A stretch of 64,000 nucleotides of DNA, taken from Fluviibacter sp048859965 (lineage in GTDB: Bacteria > Pseudomonadota > Gammaproteobacteria > Burkholderiales > Rhodocyclaceae). Numbering within the stretch: position 1 is the stretch's first letter; every line of letters starts with the position of its first letter. Below the pieces are notes generated by a model, which made no database searches, was not told the origin of the DNA, and was given only the letters and a program-made list of their open reading frames with translations. Position numbers and translations under genes: made by a program. Below, one piece after another: positions 9,447-17,834 of this stretch. The DNA lies in the NCBI GenBank assembly GCA_048859965.1, contig JBLIZO010000015.1, positions 1 to 64,000 on the forward strand, in the 5' to 3' direction.

Positions 9447-10295
9447 TCAAACAGCCACCGCTGCCGCGATATGCGGATGCGGGTCGTAGCCCTGCAGCGT
9501 GAAGTCTTCAAAACGGAAGGCAAACAGGTCTTTGACATCCGGGTTGATGTGCATCACCGGAAGTGGGCGTGTGTCGCGACCGAGTTGCAGCCTGGCCTGT
9601 TCCAGGTGGTTGCTGTACAGGTGTGCATCGCCCAGCGTGTGGATGAACTCACCGGGGCGATAGCCGCAGACCTGCGCGATCATCATCGTTAACAAGGCGT
9701 AGGACGCAATGTTGAACGGTACGCCCAGGAAGATGTCGGCGCTGCGCTGATAGAGCTGGCACGACAGGCGCGGGCGTTGATCGGCGTCGCCCGGCGCGGG
9801 CGGTGCGACGTAGAATTGGAAGAGGGCATGACAGGGTGGCAATGCCATGCGATCGACTTCGCCCGGATTCCAGGCGCAGACCAGGTGGCGGCGCGAGTCT
9901 GGATTGTTTTTGAGGCCCTCAACGAGTTGGCTGATCTGATCAATAGTGCGGATCGTTGGTGGTTCGCCGTCCTTGCCCGGTACGACCGTTTCCCAGCGGC
10001 GCCATTGTTTGCCGTATACCGGACCGAGCTCGCCGTGTTCGTCGGCCCAGTCGTCCCAGATCGAAACGCCGTGCTCCTTGAGATAGGCGATGTTGGTGCT
10101 GCCTTGCAGGAACCAGAGCAGTTCGTGAATGATCGAACGCAGATGCAGTTTTTTGGTGGTCAGCACCGGAAACCCCTGTTCCAGATCAAAGCGCATCTGC
10201 CAGCCGAATACCGAGCGCGTACCGGTGCCGGTGCGGTCGGTTTTTACATGGCCGTGATCGAGCACGTGCTGCATCAGGTTCAGGTAAGTCTGCAT
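9447..10295 (-). CDS. thyA: thymidylate synthase
   Basis: Methylates dUMP to dTMP using methylenetetrahydrofolate, producing dihydrofolate for FolA. It has 282 residues with the nucleophilic Cys155 in LPPCHALFQF and the dUMP-binding YQRSADIFLGVPFN segment. It is longer than the 264-residue E. coli protein, partly because of an insertion rich in charged residues after position 100. The gene leads a minus-strand run with pgi (8 nt downstream) and folA. A TAGAAT -10-like element on its strand (10310-10315) lies in the 75-bp intergenic region shared with the aminopeptidase gene. Confidence 0.97.
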   Translation of the reverse strand: MQTYLNLMQHVLDHGHVKTDRTGTGTRSVFGWQMRFDLEQGFPVLTTKKLHLRSIIHELLWFLQGSTNIAYLKEHGVSIWDDWADEHGELGPVYGKQWRRWETVVPGKDGEPPTIRTIDQISQLVEGLKNNPDSRRHLVCAWNPGEVDRMALPPCHALFQFYVAPPAPGDADQRPRLSCQLYQRSADIFLGVPFNIASYALLTMMIAQVCGYRPGEFIHTLGDAHLYSNHLEQARLQLGRDTRPLPVMHINPDVKDLFAFRFEDFTLQGYDPHPHIAAAVAV

Positions 10296-10335
10296 GCGGA
10301 AACCCGTTTATTCTATTTTGCGGTGGTTGCAACTT

Positions 10336-10341
10336 TATAAT
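10336..10341 (+). promoter_or_regulatory. -10 box of leucyl aminopeptidase gene
   Basis: A perfect TATAAT lies 30 nt before the aminopeptidase start, in a 75-bp divergent region. No good -35 was found 16-18 nt upstream. The opposite strand carries TAGAAT (10310-10315) facing thyA, so the two promoters probably overlap. Confidence 0.45.
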
Positions 10342-10370
10342 GATCGCATACCTTAGCAGAGTTATTCGCC

Positions 10371-12029
10371 ATGACCGTTACTCGTCGCGCCGCACAATCC
10401 GCCTCCCGTAAAACCGCCTGGAGTCTGCCTGTTCACTGGTTGGCCGCCTCCCCTGAACTGAAACTGCTGGCGGCGGCGCCCGGTGACCGTGAGTTACAGG
10501 CCTGTAGCCATGCACTGGTCATCTTTGCGGCCGAATCGTTGGCCAATGGCAAGTTGCCCGCCGACTTGCCGGGGGTGACCCTGCTTCAGGAAACATTGGT
10601 CCGCCGCCGTAAAAAACCGGTAGCGCTGCTGCGCAAGCCGGCAGGGGGCGGCAAGCTGCCAGTGGCGGCGTTGGTGCCCGAGGCGACTATGCCTGGAGGT
10701 GGCCTTGTACGGTGGATGGCACTTGATTTGGGCGATAGCGTTTTTTTGCGGCAACAGGCGCTGCGTGAGGCCTTTGCGCCTTTGCTGGCCGAGCAGCCTG
10801 CACGGGTCGATGTGGTGCTGCATGGTGATGCCGCCTTTATCAATGCGATTCTGGGCGATGCCGCCTATGTCGGTTGCGTTAACCGTGTGAGCCTGCCCAA
10901 AACCGTACGGGCCGATGCCGCCGACAAAAAAACGCGGCAGTCTAAGGCGACGCAGCTCGAGAGCGGCGTGTTGCGCTTCTGGGTTGGGCCGTCCGTCAAA
11001 GCGGCCGTCCGTTCGGCGTATGCTGCAACCTTGGATTGGGCGCGCAACAAAGCGGAAGCGAATCTGCTGACGCGCAGTTTGTGCGTGTTACCGCCGAACC
11101 AACTGACACCGGCGAGCTTTCGCGCCCAGATTCCGGCACTGCTCAAAGAGACGGGCATCAAGGCCGAGGTTTATGACATCCCGCGTTTGAAACAGCTCAA
11201 GGCGGGCGCTTTCCTCGCGGTTGCGCAGGGCAGCCCGGCGCAGGATGCCGCGATTGTGCATCTGAGTTATATACCCAAAACCAAAAGGGCGGCGCCATCG
11301 GTGAGCCTGGTCGGCAAAGGGATCTGTTTTGATACGGGCGGCCATAACCTCAAGCCGGCGCGTTATATGGCCGGGATGCATGAGGATATGGCGGGGGCTG
11401 CCACCGTGCTGTCGGTGATTCGTGCTGCGGCACGGCTGCAGTTGCCGGTGCGTCTGGATGCCTGGCTGGCGTTATCGCGCAACGATATCAGCCCGGCCGC
11501 GTATTGCCAGGGCGACATCATCACGGCCTTGAATGGCTTGACCATCGAGATTGTGCATACCGATGCCGAAGGACGCATGGTGCTGGCTGATACGCTGGCG
11601 CTGGCAGCAAAGACAAAGCCGGATCTGCTGCTGGATTTTGCAACGTTGACCGGCAGTATGACGACCGCGCTGGGCAATCGGATGAGTGGTCTCTTTGCCA
11701 CGGAGGCTGCCTATGCGCTGCAACTGGCGATGGCCGGAGAAAGCAGCGGCGAGCGTGTGATGGCGTTTGCCATGCCGGACGATTACGACAGCGCGCTGGA
11801 GAGTCAGGTTGCCGATGTGAAGCAGTGCACGCTGGATGGCGAGGCGGATCACACCCTGGCGGCGCGCTTCCTGAACCTGTTTGTCGGTGAGACGCCCTGG
11901 TTGCATGTGGACCTTGCCGCCGCGACTTGCAAGGGCGGTCTGGGGGCGGTCGGTACCGAGACCACCGGTTTTGGTGCGGCGCTGGCGTTGCAGTTCCTCC
12001 GCGACTTCACGCGGGTGCGGGCGACATAG
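10371..12029 (+). CDS. leucyl aminopeptidase, M17 family
   Basis: A 552-residue cytosolic metallo-aminopeptidase that removes N-terminal residues from peptides; M17 enzymes are hexamers with two metal ions. The C-terminal catalytic half shows LVGKGICFDTGGHNLKP near residue 311, the HEDMAGAA metal and substrate site, and HTDAEGRMVLADTL, the M17 signature (NTDAEGR in most members, here with His). The poorly conserved N-terminal half (1-200) is normal for the family. It resembles the PepB/PepA-like branch often annotated simply as M17 peptidase. It converges with yjgA with a 2-nt gap. Confidence 0.9.
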   Translation: MTVTRRAAQSASRKTAWSLPVHWLAASPELKLLAAAPGDRELQACSHALVIFAAESLANGKLPADLPGVTLLQETLVRRRKKPVALLRKPAGGGKLPVAALVPEATMPGGGLVRWMALDLGDSVFLRQQALREAFAPLLAEQPARVDVVLHGDAAFINAILGDAAYVGCVNRVSLPKTVRADAADKKTRQSKATQLESGVLRFWVGPSVKAAVRSAYAATLDWARNKAEANLLTRSLCVLPPNQLTPASFRAQIPALLKETGIKAEVYDIPRLKQLKAGAFLAVAQGSPAQDAAIVHLSYIPKTKRAAPSVSLVGKGICFDTGGHNLKPARYMAGMHEDMAGAATVLSVIRAAARLQLPVRLDAWLALSRNDISPAAYCQGDIITALNGLTIEIVHTDAEGRMVLADTLALAAKTKPDLLLDFATLTGSMTTALGNRMSGLFATEAAYALQLAMAGESSGERVMAFAMPDDYDSALESQVADVKQCTLDGEADHTLAARFLNLFVGETPWLHVDLAAATCKGGLGAVGTETTGFGAALALQFLRDFTRVRAT

Positions 12030-12031
12030 GG

Positions 12032-12640
12032 CTACGCGGGGTCAGCCTCGTCATTGGCATCGCTATCGTCTGTCGTCGGCGCTGTCAGGCTTTTCAGGGA
12101 TTGGAAGATCGCCCGATAGGCTTTGGGTGGCTTCTGTTCGGCCTGCTCCTTGAGTGCGTTGCGGCGTAGTGTACGCAGCGCGCTGACATCCAGATCCGGA
12201 TAGTCGTTCTTGAGCGTCGTGATAACGCCTTCGTCCTCCAGTAAACGGTCGCGCAACTTTTCCAGCGCGTGAAAGCGGGCGTTGGCCTTGTTCGAGATGC
12301 CGTCCAGTTCGTCGAGCATCTCCTGAATCGGGTCGGTGTCCACGTCACGCATGAGTTTGCCGATGTACTGCATCTGTCGCCGGAGCGCGCCGTGCGACGT
12401 GATTTTCTTGGCGTCGAGCACCGCATCCCGTAGCGATTCCGGAATCTGCAGTTTTTTCAGGCGATCATTGCCGACACCGACCAGTCGTTTGCCCAGTAGC
12501 TGTAACGCTTCGACCTCTTCCTTGGCTTTGGTTTTGCTGCGCCGACGGCTTTCTGTCATGGGCGGTGGTTCGGCGTTGACGACCTCCTGCCCCTGACGGG
12601 TGTGGAAGTGGCTGGGCGGTTTGCTGGGGTGAAATGGCAT
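12032..12640 (-). CDS. darP: ribosome-associated protein YjgA/DarP (DUF615)
   Basis: A 202-residue, highly charged helical protein of the DUF615 family. The E. coli member (DarP, formerly YjgA) associates with 50S precursors and promotes late large-subunit maturation. Family features seen are a basic N-terminal stretch (SRRRSKTKAKEE), EALQLLGKRLVGVG, ITSHGALRRQMQYIGKLMR and a basic C-terminal LRTLRRNALKEQ segment. The start at 12640 gives about 28 extra residues before MTESRRRS; the ATG at 12556-12558 is an alternative. It diverges from pmbA. Confidence 0.88.
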   Translation of the reverse strand: MPFHPSKPPSHFHTRQGQEVVNAEPPPMTESRRRSKTKAKEEVEALQLLGKRLVGVGNDRLKKLQIPESLRDAVLDAKKITSHGALRRQMQYIGKLMRDVDTDPIQEMLDELDGISNKANARFHALEKLRDRLLEDEGVITTLKNDYPDLDVSALRTLRRNALKEQAEQKPPKAYRAIFQSLKSLTAPTTDDSDANDEADPA

Positions 12641-12733
12641 GAGTAATCAGACTGTTTGTGCGATGGTGTGACGATTCCCGCTATCATACCAACCACTGAC
12701 AACCCCGTTGCCCGCGATTCGTGTGCAACGCGC

Positions 12734-14119
12734 ATGAAACCCGAACCGATGGCCGATCCGACACCCACCAACGAACACCTCTTTGCCCACAGCCGCGAAG
12801 CACTGACCGCAATTGCCGACGATCTGCTATCGATCGCGCGCCAGAATGGCGCCAGCGCCTCCGAAGTGGAGATTTCCGAAGGCTTTGGTCAGAGCGTCAA
12901 CGTGCGTCAGGGCGAGGTGGAAACGATCGAGCATCATCGCGATAAGCAGATTGGCGTGACCGTCTATCTGGGGCAACGCAAAGGTTATGCCTCGACCAGC
13001 GATTTTTCACGCGATGCGTTGCAGGCAACAGTACGCGCCGCGCTGGATATCGCCAAATTCACAGCCGAAGACCCCTGTGCCGGTCTGCCGGATGAAAACC
13101 TGCTCATGCTGGGCGTCGCTCCGGATCTGGACCTGTACCATCCATGGACGCCGTCGGTGGAAACTGCGGTCAACCTCGCGCGCGAATGCGAAGCTGCCGG
13201 CCTGGCGTTGGGGCCCGTGATCCAGAATTCCGAAGGCGCATCGGTGTCCACGCATCAGGGCCATTTCATCATGGCCAACAGCCTGGGTTTTATGGCGGGG
13301 TATCCGACCAGCCGACATAGCGTGGGGTGTGCCCTGATCGCGGCCGATGCGCATGGTATGCAGCGTGACGACTGGTATGAATCCGTGCGTGATGCAGCGT
13401 TGTTGCCATCGGTGGCCGACATCGGTTTGAAGGCTGCGCAGCGTGCTGCGGCACGGTTGGGGGCACGTCAGTGTCCGACCGGTGAAGTGCCGGTGATTTT
13501 CGAGGCGCCGCTGGCGTCAACCATCGTCGGTAATCTGGTACATGCCGCATCCGGTGGCGCGCTGTATCGCAAGAGTTCGTTTCTGGAAGGGGCTCTCGGT
13601 AAGAAAATTCTGCCTGAATTCGTGGTGCTGGAGGAGCGGCCGCTGTTGCGCGGCGGTCAGGCCAGCGCACCGTTTGATAGCGATGGTCTGCCGACGTGTG
13701 ACCGCGATGTGATTCGCGACGGTGTTCTGAACGGCTATTTCCTCTCCGTATATTCGGCGCGCAAATTGGGCATGGCCCCGACGGCCAATGGCGGTGGCAG
13801 TCATAACCTCTTTATGCGTGATACCCGTAGTGGTCATGCTGACCTTGCCGCGCTCATGAAAACCATGGGGCGTGGCTTGCTCGTTACTGAGTTGCTGGGG
13901 CAGGGGGTTAACTATGTGAATGGGGATTATTCGCGTGGGGCGGCGGGTTTCTGGGTCGAAAATGGCGAGATTGCCTACCCGGTCGAAGAAATCACCATTG
14001 CCGGTAACATGAATGAGATGCTGGCCGGGATCGTCGCTATTGCGGATGACCGTCTGGCGCGCAGCGCCAAACAATCCGGTGCGATTCTGATCGATCGCAT
14101 GATGGTGGCGGGCGCCTGA
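12734..14119 (+). CDS. pmbA: TldE/PmbA metalloprotease-related protein
   Basis: A 461-residue partner of TldD. In Enterobacteria the TldD/TldE heterodimer degrades or matures peptides such as microcin B17 and CcdA, with the metal-binding catalysis in TldD. Typical PmbA blocks here are EVEISEGFGQSVNVRQGEVE near residue 43, CPTGEVPVIFEAP, and the C-terminal GVNYVNGDYSRGAAGFWVENGEI with the EITIAGNMNEML tail. ATG 12734 is used; ATG 12749 (MADPTP) is equally plausible. Its stop TGA overlaps the next gene's ATG by 1 nt. No TldD gene is in the window. Confidence 0.93.
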   Translation: MKPEPMADPTPTNEHLFAHSREALTAIADDLLSIARQNGASASEVEISEGFGQSVNVRQGEVETIEHHRDKQIGVTVYLGQRKGYASTSDFSRDALQATVRAALDIAKFTAEDPCAGLPDENLLMLGVAPDLDLYHPWTPSVETAVNLARECEAAGLALGPVIQNSEGASVSTHQGHFIMANSLGFMAGYPTSRHSVGCALIAADAHGMQRDDWYESVRDAALLPSVADIGLKAAQRAAARLGARQCPTGEVPVIFEAPLASTIVGNLVHAASGGALYRKSSFLEGALGKKILPEFVVLEERPLLRGGQASAPFDSDGLPTCDRDVIRDGVLNGYFLSVYSARKLGMAPTANGGGSHNLFMRDTRSGHADLAALMKTMGRGLLVTELLGQGVNYVNGDYSRGAAGFWVENGEIAYPVEEITIAGNMNEMLAGIVAIADDRLARSAKQSGAILIDRMMVAGA

Positions 14120-14772
14120 TGCGCTGTTGCTTTGTCCGGCATGGCGAGACGCCCTGGAACGCCGAGCGTCGCCTGCAGGGGCATCGGGATATTCCGCTGA
14201 ATGCGTTGGGGCTGGCACAGGCCGAAGCGGCCGCCCGTTATCTGGCGAAACGCCATGCACAAATACCCTTTCAGGCGATTGTCAGCAGCGATTTGCAACG
14301 TGCCCGGCAGACGGCGGACGCCATCGGCAACGCACTGTCGCTACCGGTGCAGGCCGAACCGGGCCTGCGTGAGCGCCATTATGGCGATTTCGAGGGTAAA
14401 ACGCCCGCTGAAGCTCGAGCGTTTGCCGAAATCGCCTATGATGCGCTGGTCAGACGCGATGATTTGGCGGCCGCGCCGGGCAATGCCGAGCCGTTGGCCG
14501 ATATGGTGGCCCGCATTGAGACCTGTCTGCACGCCTTGGCGGTCACCTATGCCGCGCAATCCGTCGTGCTGGTCACCCATGGCGGGGTGCTGGATGTGCT
14601 GTACCGTCGGGCAATAGGGCGCGAACTGACGGGCCCGCGCGATGCACCGATTCCCAATGCCGGCCTGAATTGGCTGGACTTGAGCCTGGCGGGTGACCGG
14701 TTGCGTTGGACGCTGGTGGCATGGGGCGAAACGGTGCATCTGGAAGACGCCAGCCTGGACGAAATCCTGTAA
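14119..14772 (+). CDS. histidine phosphatase (phosphoglycerate mutase-like)
   Basis: A 217-residue cytoplasmic protein of the histidine phosphatase superfamily. The RHGETPWN motif at residues 6-13 holds the phosphorylated His, and VLVTHGGVLDVL near residue 150 holds the second catalytic His. The size and ERHYGDFEG motif match GpmB/CobC-like broad phosphatases rather than true 2,3-bisphosphoglycerate mutase; a dedicated gpmA is present at 21402-22163. It is translationally coupled to pmbA (TGATG). The substrate is unknown. Confidence 0.88.
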   Translation: MRCCFVRHGETPWNAERRLQGHRDIPLNALGLAQAEAAARYLAKRHAQIPFQAIVSSDLQRARQTADAIGNALSLPVQAEPGLRERHYGDFEGKTPAEARAFAEIAYDALVRRDDLAAAPGNAEPLADMVARIETCLHALAVTYAAQSVVLVTHGGVLDVLYRRAIGRELTGPRDAPIPNAGLNWLDLSLAGDRLRWTLVAWGETVHLEDASLDEIL

Positions 14773-14859
14773 AATCACGGCTTTGAACGTTTGGCTCAGG
14801 TCGGCGGTTGCTGGCGACGGGCTATGCGTTTTCGCCGTTACTGATTGCCGAGGTTTCTT

Positions 14860-16110
14860 ATGTTCTCCGCCCGCGACACCCTGCAGCAAGTTGATCCCGA
14901 ACTCTGGAAAGCCATCGAGGCCGAAGATCGCCGTCAGGAAGATCACATTGAGCTGATTGCTTCCGAAAATTATGTTTCGTGCGCCGTCATGCAGGCCCAA
15001 GGCTCGCAGCTCACGAACAAATACGCCGAGGGCTATCCGGGCAAGCGTTACTACGGTGGCTGCGAACATGTCGATGTGGTCGAGCAGATCGCGATTGATC
15101 GTCTGAAGGCGCTGTATGGCGCCGACGCCGCCAATGTGCAGCCGAACTCGGGCTCACAGGCTAACCAGGCCGTGCTGATGGCGTTTGCCAAACCGGGCGA
15201 CACCATCTTGGGTATGAGCCTCGCCGAAGGTGGCCACCTGACTCATGGTATGGCGCTGAATATGTCGGGCAAGTGGTTCAATGCCGTGTCCTACGGACTG
15301 AACGAAAAAGAAGAGATCGACTACGACCAGCTCGAAAAACTGGCACGTGAACATAAGCCGAAGATCATCGTCGCGGGTGCGTCGGCCTATGCGCTGCGTA
15401 TCGATTTCGAGCGTTTTGCCAAGATCGCCAAGGAAGTGGGCGCCATCATGTGGGTGGACATGGCGCACTACGCCGGTTTGATCGCGGCCGGTTACTATCC
15501 GAACCCCGTGCCGCATGCCGATGTGGTCACCACCACCACGCACAAGACGCTGCGCGGTCCGCGCGGCGGCGCCATCCTGATGAAGGCCGAGCACGAGAAG
15601 GCCATCAATTCGGCGATCTTCCCGGGTCTGCAGGGGGGGCCGCTCATGCACGTGATCGCCGCCAAGGCCACCGCATTCCACGAAGCGGCAACCCAGGGCT
15701 TCAAGGATTATCAGGAGCAGGTACTTAACAATGCCCGCGTGATGGCGCGGGTGCTGGGTGAAGAGCGTGGTCTGCGCGTCGTATCGGGACGTACCGAGAG
15801 CCATGTCTTCCTGCTGGATCTGCGTAATAAGAATATCACCGGTAAGGATGCCGAAGCGGCACTCGGCCGTGCGCACATTACCGTGAACAAGAACGGTATC
15901 CCGAATGACCCGCAAAAGCCGTTTGTGACCTCGGGCATCCGCATCGGTTCGCCGGCGATGACCACGCGGGGTTTCACTGAGATCGAAGCTGAGCAGATCG
16001 CGCATCTGATTGCCGATGTACTGGATGCGCCGAACGACGAAGCGGTGCTGGCCAAGGTGCGTGAGCAGGTGTCGGCACTCTGCAAGCGCTTCCCGGTCTA
16101 CGGTAAGTAA
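14860..16110 (+). CDS. glyA: serine hydroxymethyltransferase
   Basis: PLP enzyme converting serine plus tetrahydrofolate to glycine plus methylenetetrahydrofolate, the one-carbon donor for thymidylate synthase. It has 416 residues from ATG 14860. Visible features are HIELIASENYVS near 27, the GKRYYGGCE substrate loop and the Schiff-base Lys229 in TTTHKTLRGPRGG, at the same position as in E. coli. The preceding 87 nt show no riboswitch-like structure. It is followed closely by nrdR and ribD, a standard betaproteobacterial order. Confidence 0.98.
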   Translation: MFSARDTLQQVDPELWKAIEAEDRRQEDHIELIASENYVSCAVMQAQGSQLTNKYAEGYPGKRYYGGCEHVDVVEQIAIDRLKALYGADAANVQPNSGSQANQAVLMAFAKPGDTILGMSLAEGGHLTHGMALNMSGKWFNAVSYGLNEKEEIDYDQLEKLAREHKPKIIVAGASAYALRIDFERFAKIAKEVGAIMWVDMAHYAGLIAAGYYPNPVPHADVVTTTTHKTLRGPRGGAILMKAEHEKAINSAIFPGLQGGPLMHVIAAKATAFHEAATQGFKDYQEQVLNNARVMARVLGEERGLRVVSGRTESHVFLLDLRNKNITGKDAEAALGRAHITVNKNGIPNDPQKPFVTSGIRIGSPAMTTRGFTEIEAEQIAHLIADVLDAPNDEAVLAKVREQVSALCKRFPVYGK

Positions 16111-16128
16111 CCCCCGGAACGCGGCGCG

Positions 16129-16584
16129 ATGAAGTGCCCCTTCTGTAGTGCGGACGGGACCACCGTCGTTGAAACGCGCGAATCGGAAGAAGGGCATCTC
16201 GTCCGCCGTCGTCGGCGCTGTGGTCAATGCGAGAAGCGGTTTACCACGCACGAGCATGCCGAAATCCAGTTTCCCTTTATCGTCAAACGCAACGGTTCGC
16301 GCACGGATTTCAGTCACGACAAACTCGCGGCTTCGTTGCAACTGGCTTTGCGTAAACGCCCGGTGACGGCGGAAGCGATTGATGCCGCTATCTCGCGTAT
16401 TGAAGAAAAATTACTTGCCCTGGGTGAGCGTGAAGTGACCTCGCAGCAAGTCGGTGAGCTGGTGATGCGCGAACTCAAGAAAATCGACAAGGTGGCCTAC
16501 GTGCGCTTTGCTTCGGTCTACCGGAACTTTACCGATATCGATGAATTCTCCGAAGTGATTCGCGAGATTTCGCCGACGCTGTAA
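16129..16584 (+). CDS. nrdR: transcriptional repressor NrdR
   Basis: A 151-residue nucleotide-responsive repressor of ribonucleotide reductase genes. The N-terminal zinc ribbon uses C3, C6, C31 and C34 (CPFC and CGQC), and the ATP-cone domain spans about 49-139 beginning with FPFIVKRNG. It senses ATP/dATP and binds NrdR boxes upstream of nrd operons; no such operon is present here. The gene starts 18 nt after glyA and 30 nt before ribD, so the three are likely co-transcribed. Confidence 0.97.
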   Translation: MKCPFCSADGTTVVETRESEEGHLVRRRRRCGQCEKRFTTHEHAEIQFPFIVKRNGSRTDFSHDKLAASLQLALRKRPVTAEAIDAAISRIEEKLLALGEREVTSQQVGELVMRELKKIDKVAYVRFASVYRNFTDIDEFSEVIREISPTL

Positions 16585-16614
16585 GTCTCGCGCAAACATC
16601 GACGGGTTCAGCCC

Positions 16615-17763
16615 ATGCCCGATGCCATACTTCAGATGCCGACCGCAGATGATGCGCGCTGGATGGCGCGCGCATTGCAGTTGGCTGCGAAGGGGTTGAT
16701 GACCACAGGCGCCAATCCACGTGTGGGCTGCGTCCTCGTTAGAAACAATCAGGTGATTGGCGAAGGCTGGCATGAGCGTGCCGGTGAAGGCCATGCCGAG
16801 GTGATGGCGCTGCACGATGCGGCCCGACGTGGCAACAATCCTCTTGGGGCGACGGCTTATGTCACGCTGGAGCCCTGTGCGCATCATGGCAAAACGCCGC
16901 CCTGTGCTGAAGGCCTCATTCGAGCCGGGGTGAAGCGCGTTGTCGCCGCGATGCAAGACCCGAACCCGCTGGTCGCCGGCAAAGGCTTCGCGTTGCTCCA
17001 AGCGGCTGGCATTGTGGTTGCTGCCCCGTTGATGGCGGCCGAGGCTGAAGCCCTGAATGTGGGCTTTGTAAAACGCATGCGCACGGGTATGCCGTGGGTG
17101 CGCCTCAAAATGGCCGGCAGTCTGGATGGGCGTAGCGCGTTGGCCAATGGGCAGAGCCAATGGATTACAGGCCCGGAGGCGCGTGCCGATGGCCATCGCT
17201 TCCGCGCCCGTGCGCAAGCCATCATTACCGGCGTGGGGACGCTCATTGAAGACGACCCGCTGCTGACCGTACGTGACGTTGTTGGCCCGATCGGACAAAT
17301 CACGAGCTTGTCGGTGCCGCTGGTTACGCCGCTGCGTGTGGTGCTCGATAGCCGTCTGCGCACGCCGCTGGGCGCTCAAATGTTGCGTGGGGGGTGTCTG
17401 ATCGCGACCGCCAGCAACGACCCGGCCAAGACGCAGGCGCTGCAGGCGGCGGGTGCGGAGGTGCTCAGTTTGCCCGGCAAAGACGGAAAGATAGATCTGG
17501 CCGATGTGCTGACAACGCTGGCAAAGCGCGGCGTGAACGAAGTGCATGTGGAGGCCGGTTCAACGCTGAGTGGTATTTTTCTCAAAGCAGGTCTGATCGA
17601 TGAGCTGCTGCTCTATATGGCACCGACCCTGTTGGGTAGTGATGCACGCGGCTGGTTTGACGATCTAAATTTAACGAGCTTGGATCAGAAGACGAATTGG
17701 CGGTTCCAGGATGTGCGCATGATCGGCGCTAATCTCCGCATCATTGCCCGGCCTGCAAAATAG
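16615..17763 (+). CDS. ribD: bifunctional riboflavin deaminase/reductase
   Basis: Catalyses two riboflavin steps: deamination of the pyrimidine product of GTP cyclohydrolase II, then reduction of the ribosyl side chain. The 382-residue protein has an N-terminal deaminase domain with zinc ligands H60 (HAE), C88 (PCAHHG) and C97 (PPC). The C-terminal reductase domain begins near 155 (VRLKMAGSLDGRSA) and shows NEVHVEAGSTLSG near 310. It lies downstream of nrdR. The other rib genes are probably beyond fic or elsewhere. Confidence 0.96.
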   Translation: MPDAILQMPTADDARWMARALQLAAKGLMTTGANPRVGCVLVRNNQVIGEGWHERAGEGHAEVMALHDAARRGNNPLGATAYVTLEPCAHHGKTPPCAEGLIRAGVKRVVAAMQDPNPLVAGKGFALLQAAGIVVAAPLMAAEAEALNVGFVKRMRTGMPWVRLKMAGSLDGRSALANGQSQWITGPEARADGHRFRARAQAIITGVGTLIEDDPLLTVRDVVGPIGQITSLSVPLVTPLRVVLDSRLRTPLGAQMLRGGCLIATASNDPAKTQALQAAGAEVLSLPGKDGKIDLADVLTTLAKRGVNEVHVEAGSTLSGIFLKAGLIDELLLYMAPTLLGSDARGWFDDLNLTSLDQKTNWRFQDVRMIGANLRIIARPAK

Positions 17764-17780
17764 ATAACTCATTGAATTAG

Positions 17781-17834
17781 TTGACGCTGCGGAGAATAGG
17801 CCTGACAATCTCCGCATGAAAAGCGGAGATTGTC
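17781..17834 (+). promoter_or_regulatory. fic promoter with overlapping inverted-repeat operator
   Basis: TTGACG (17781-17786) and GACAAT (17804-17809) are separated by 17 nt, giving a predicted transcript start near 17816, the fic ATG itself. A perfect 12-bp inverted repeat, GACAATCTCCGC (17804-17815) and GCGGAGATTGTC (17823-17834), has the start codon in its 7-nt loop. A third half-site, GCGGAGAAT, lies in the spacer at 17789-17797. Confidence 0.6.

Noticed and set aside
15154..16341. A 395-codon minus-strand ORF opposite glyA and nrdR
   Set aside because: Shadow of two recognised genes; no domain signature and no ribosome site context.
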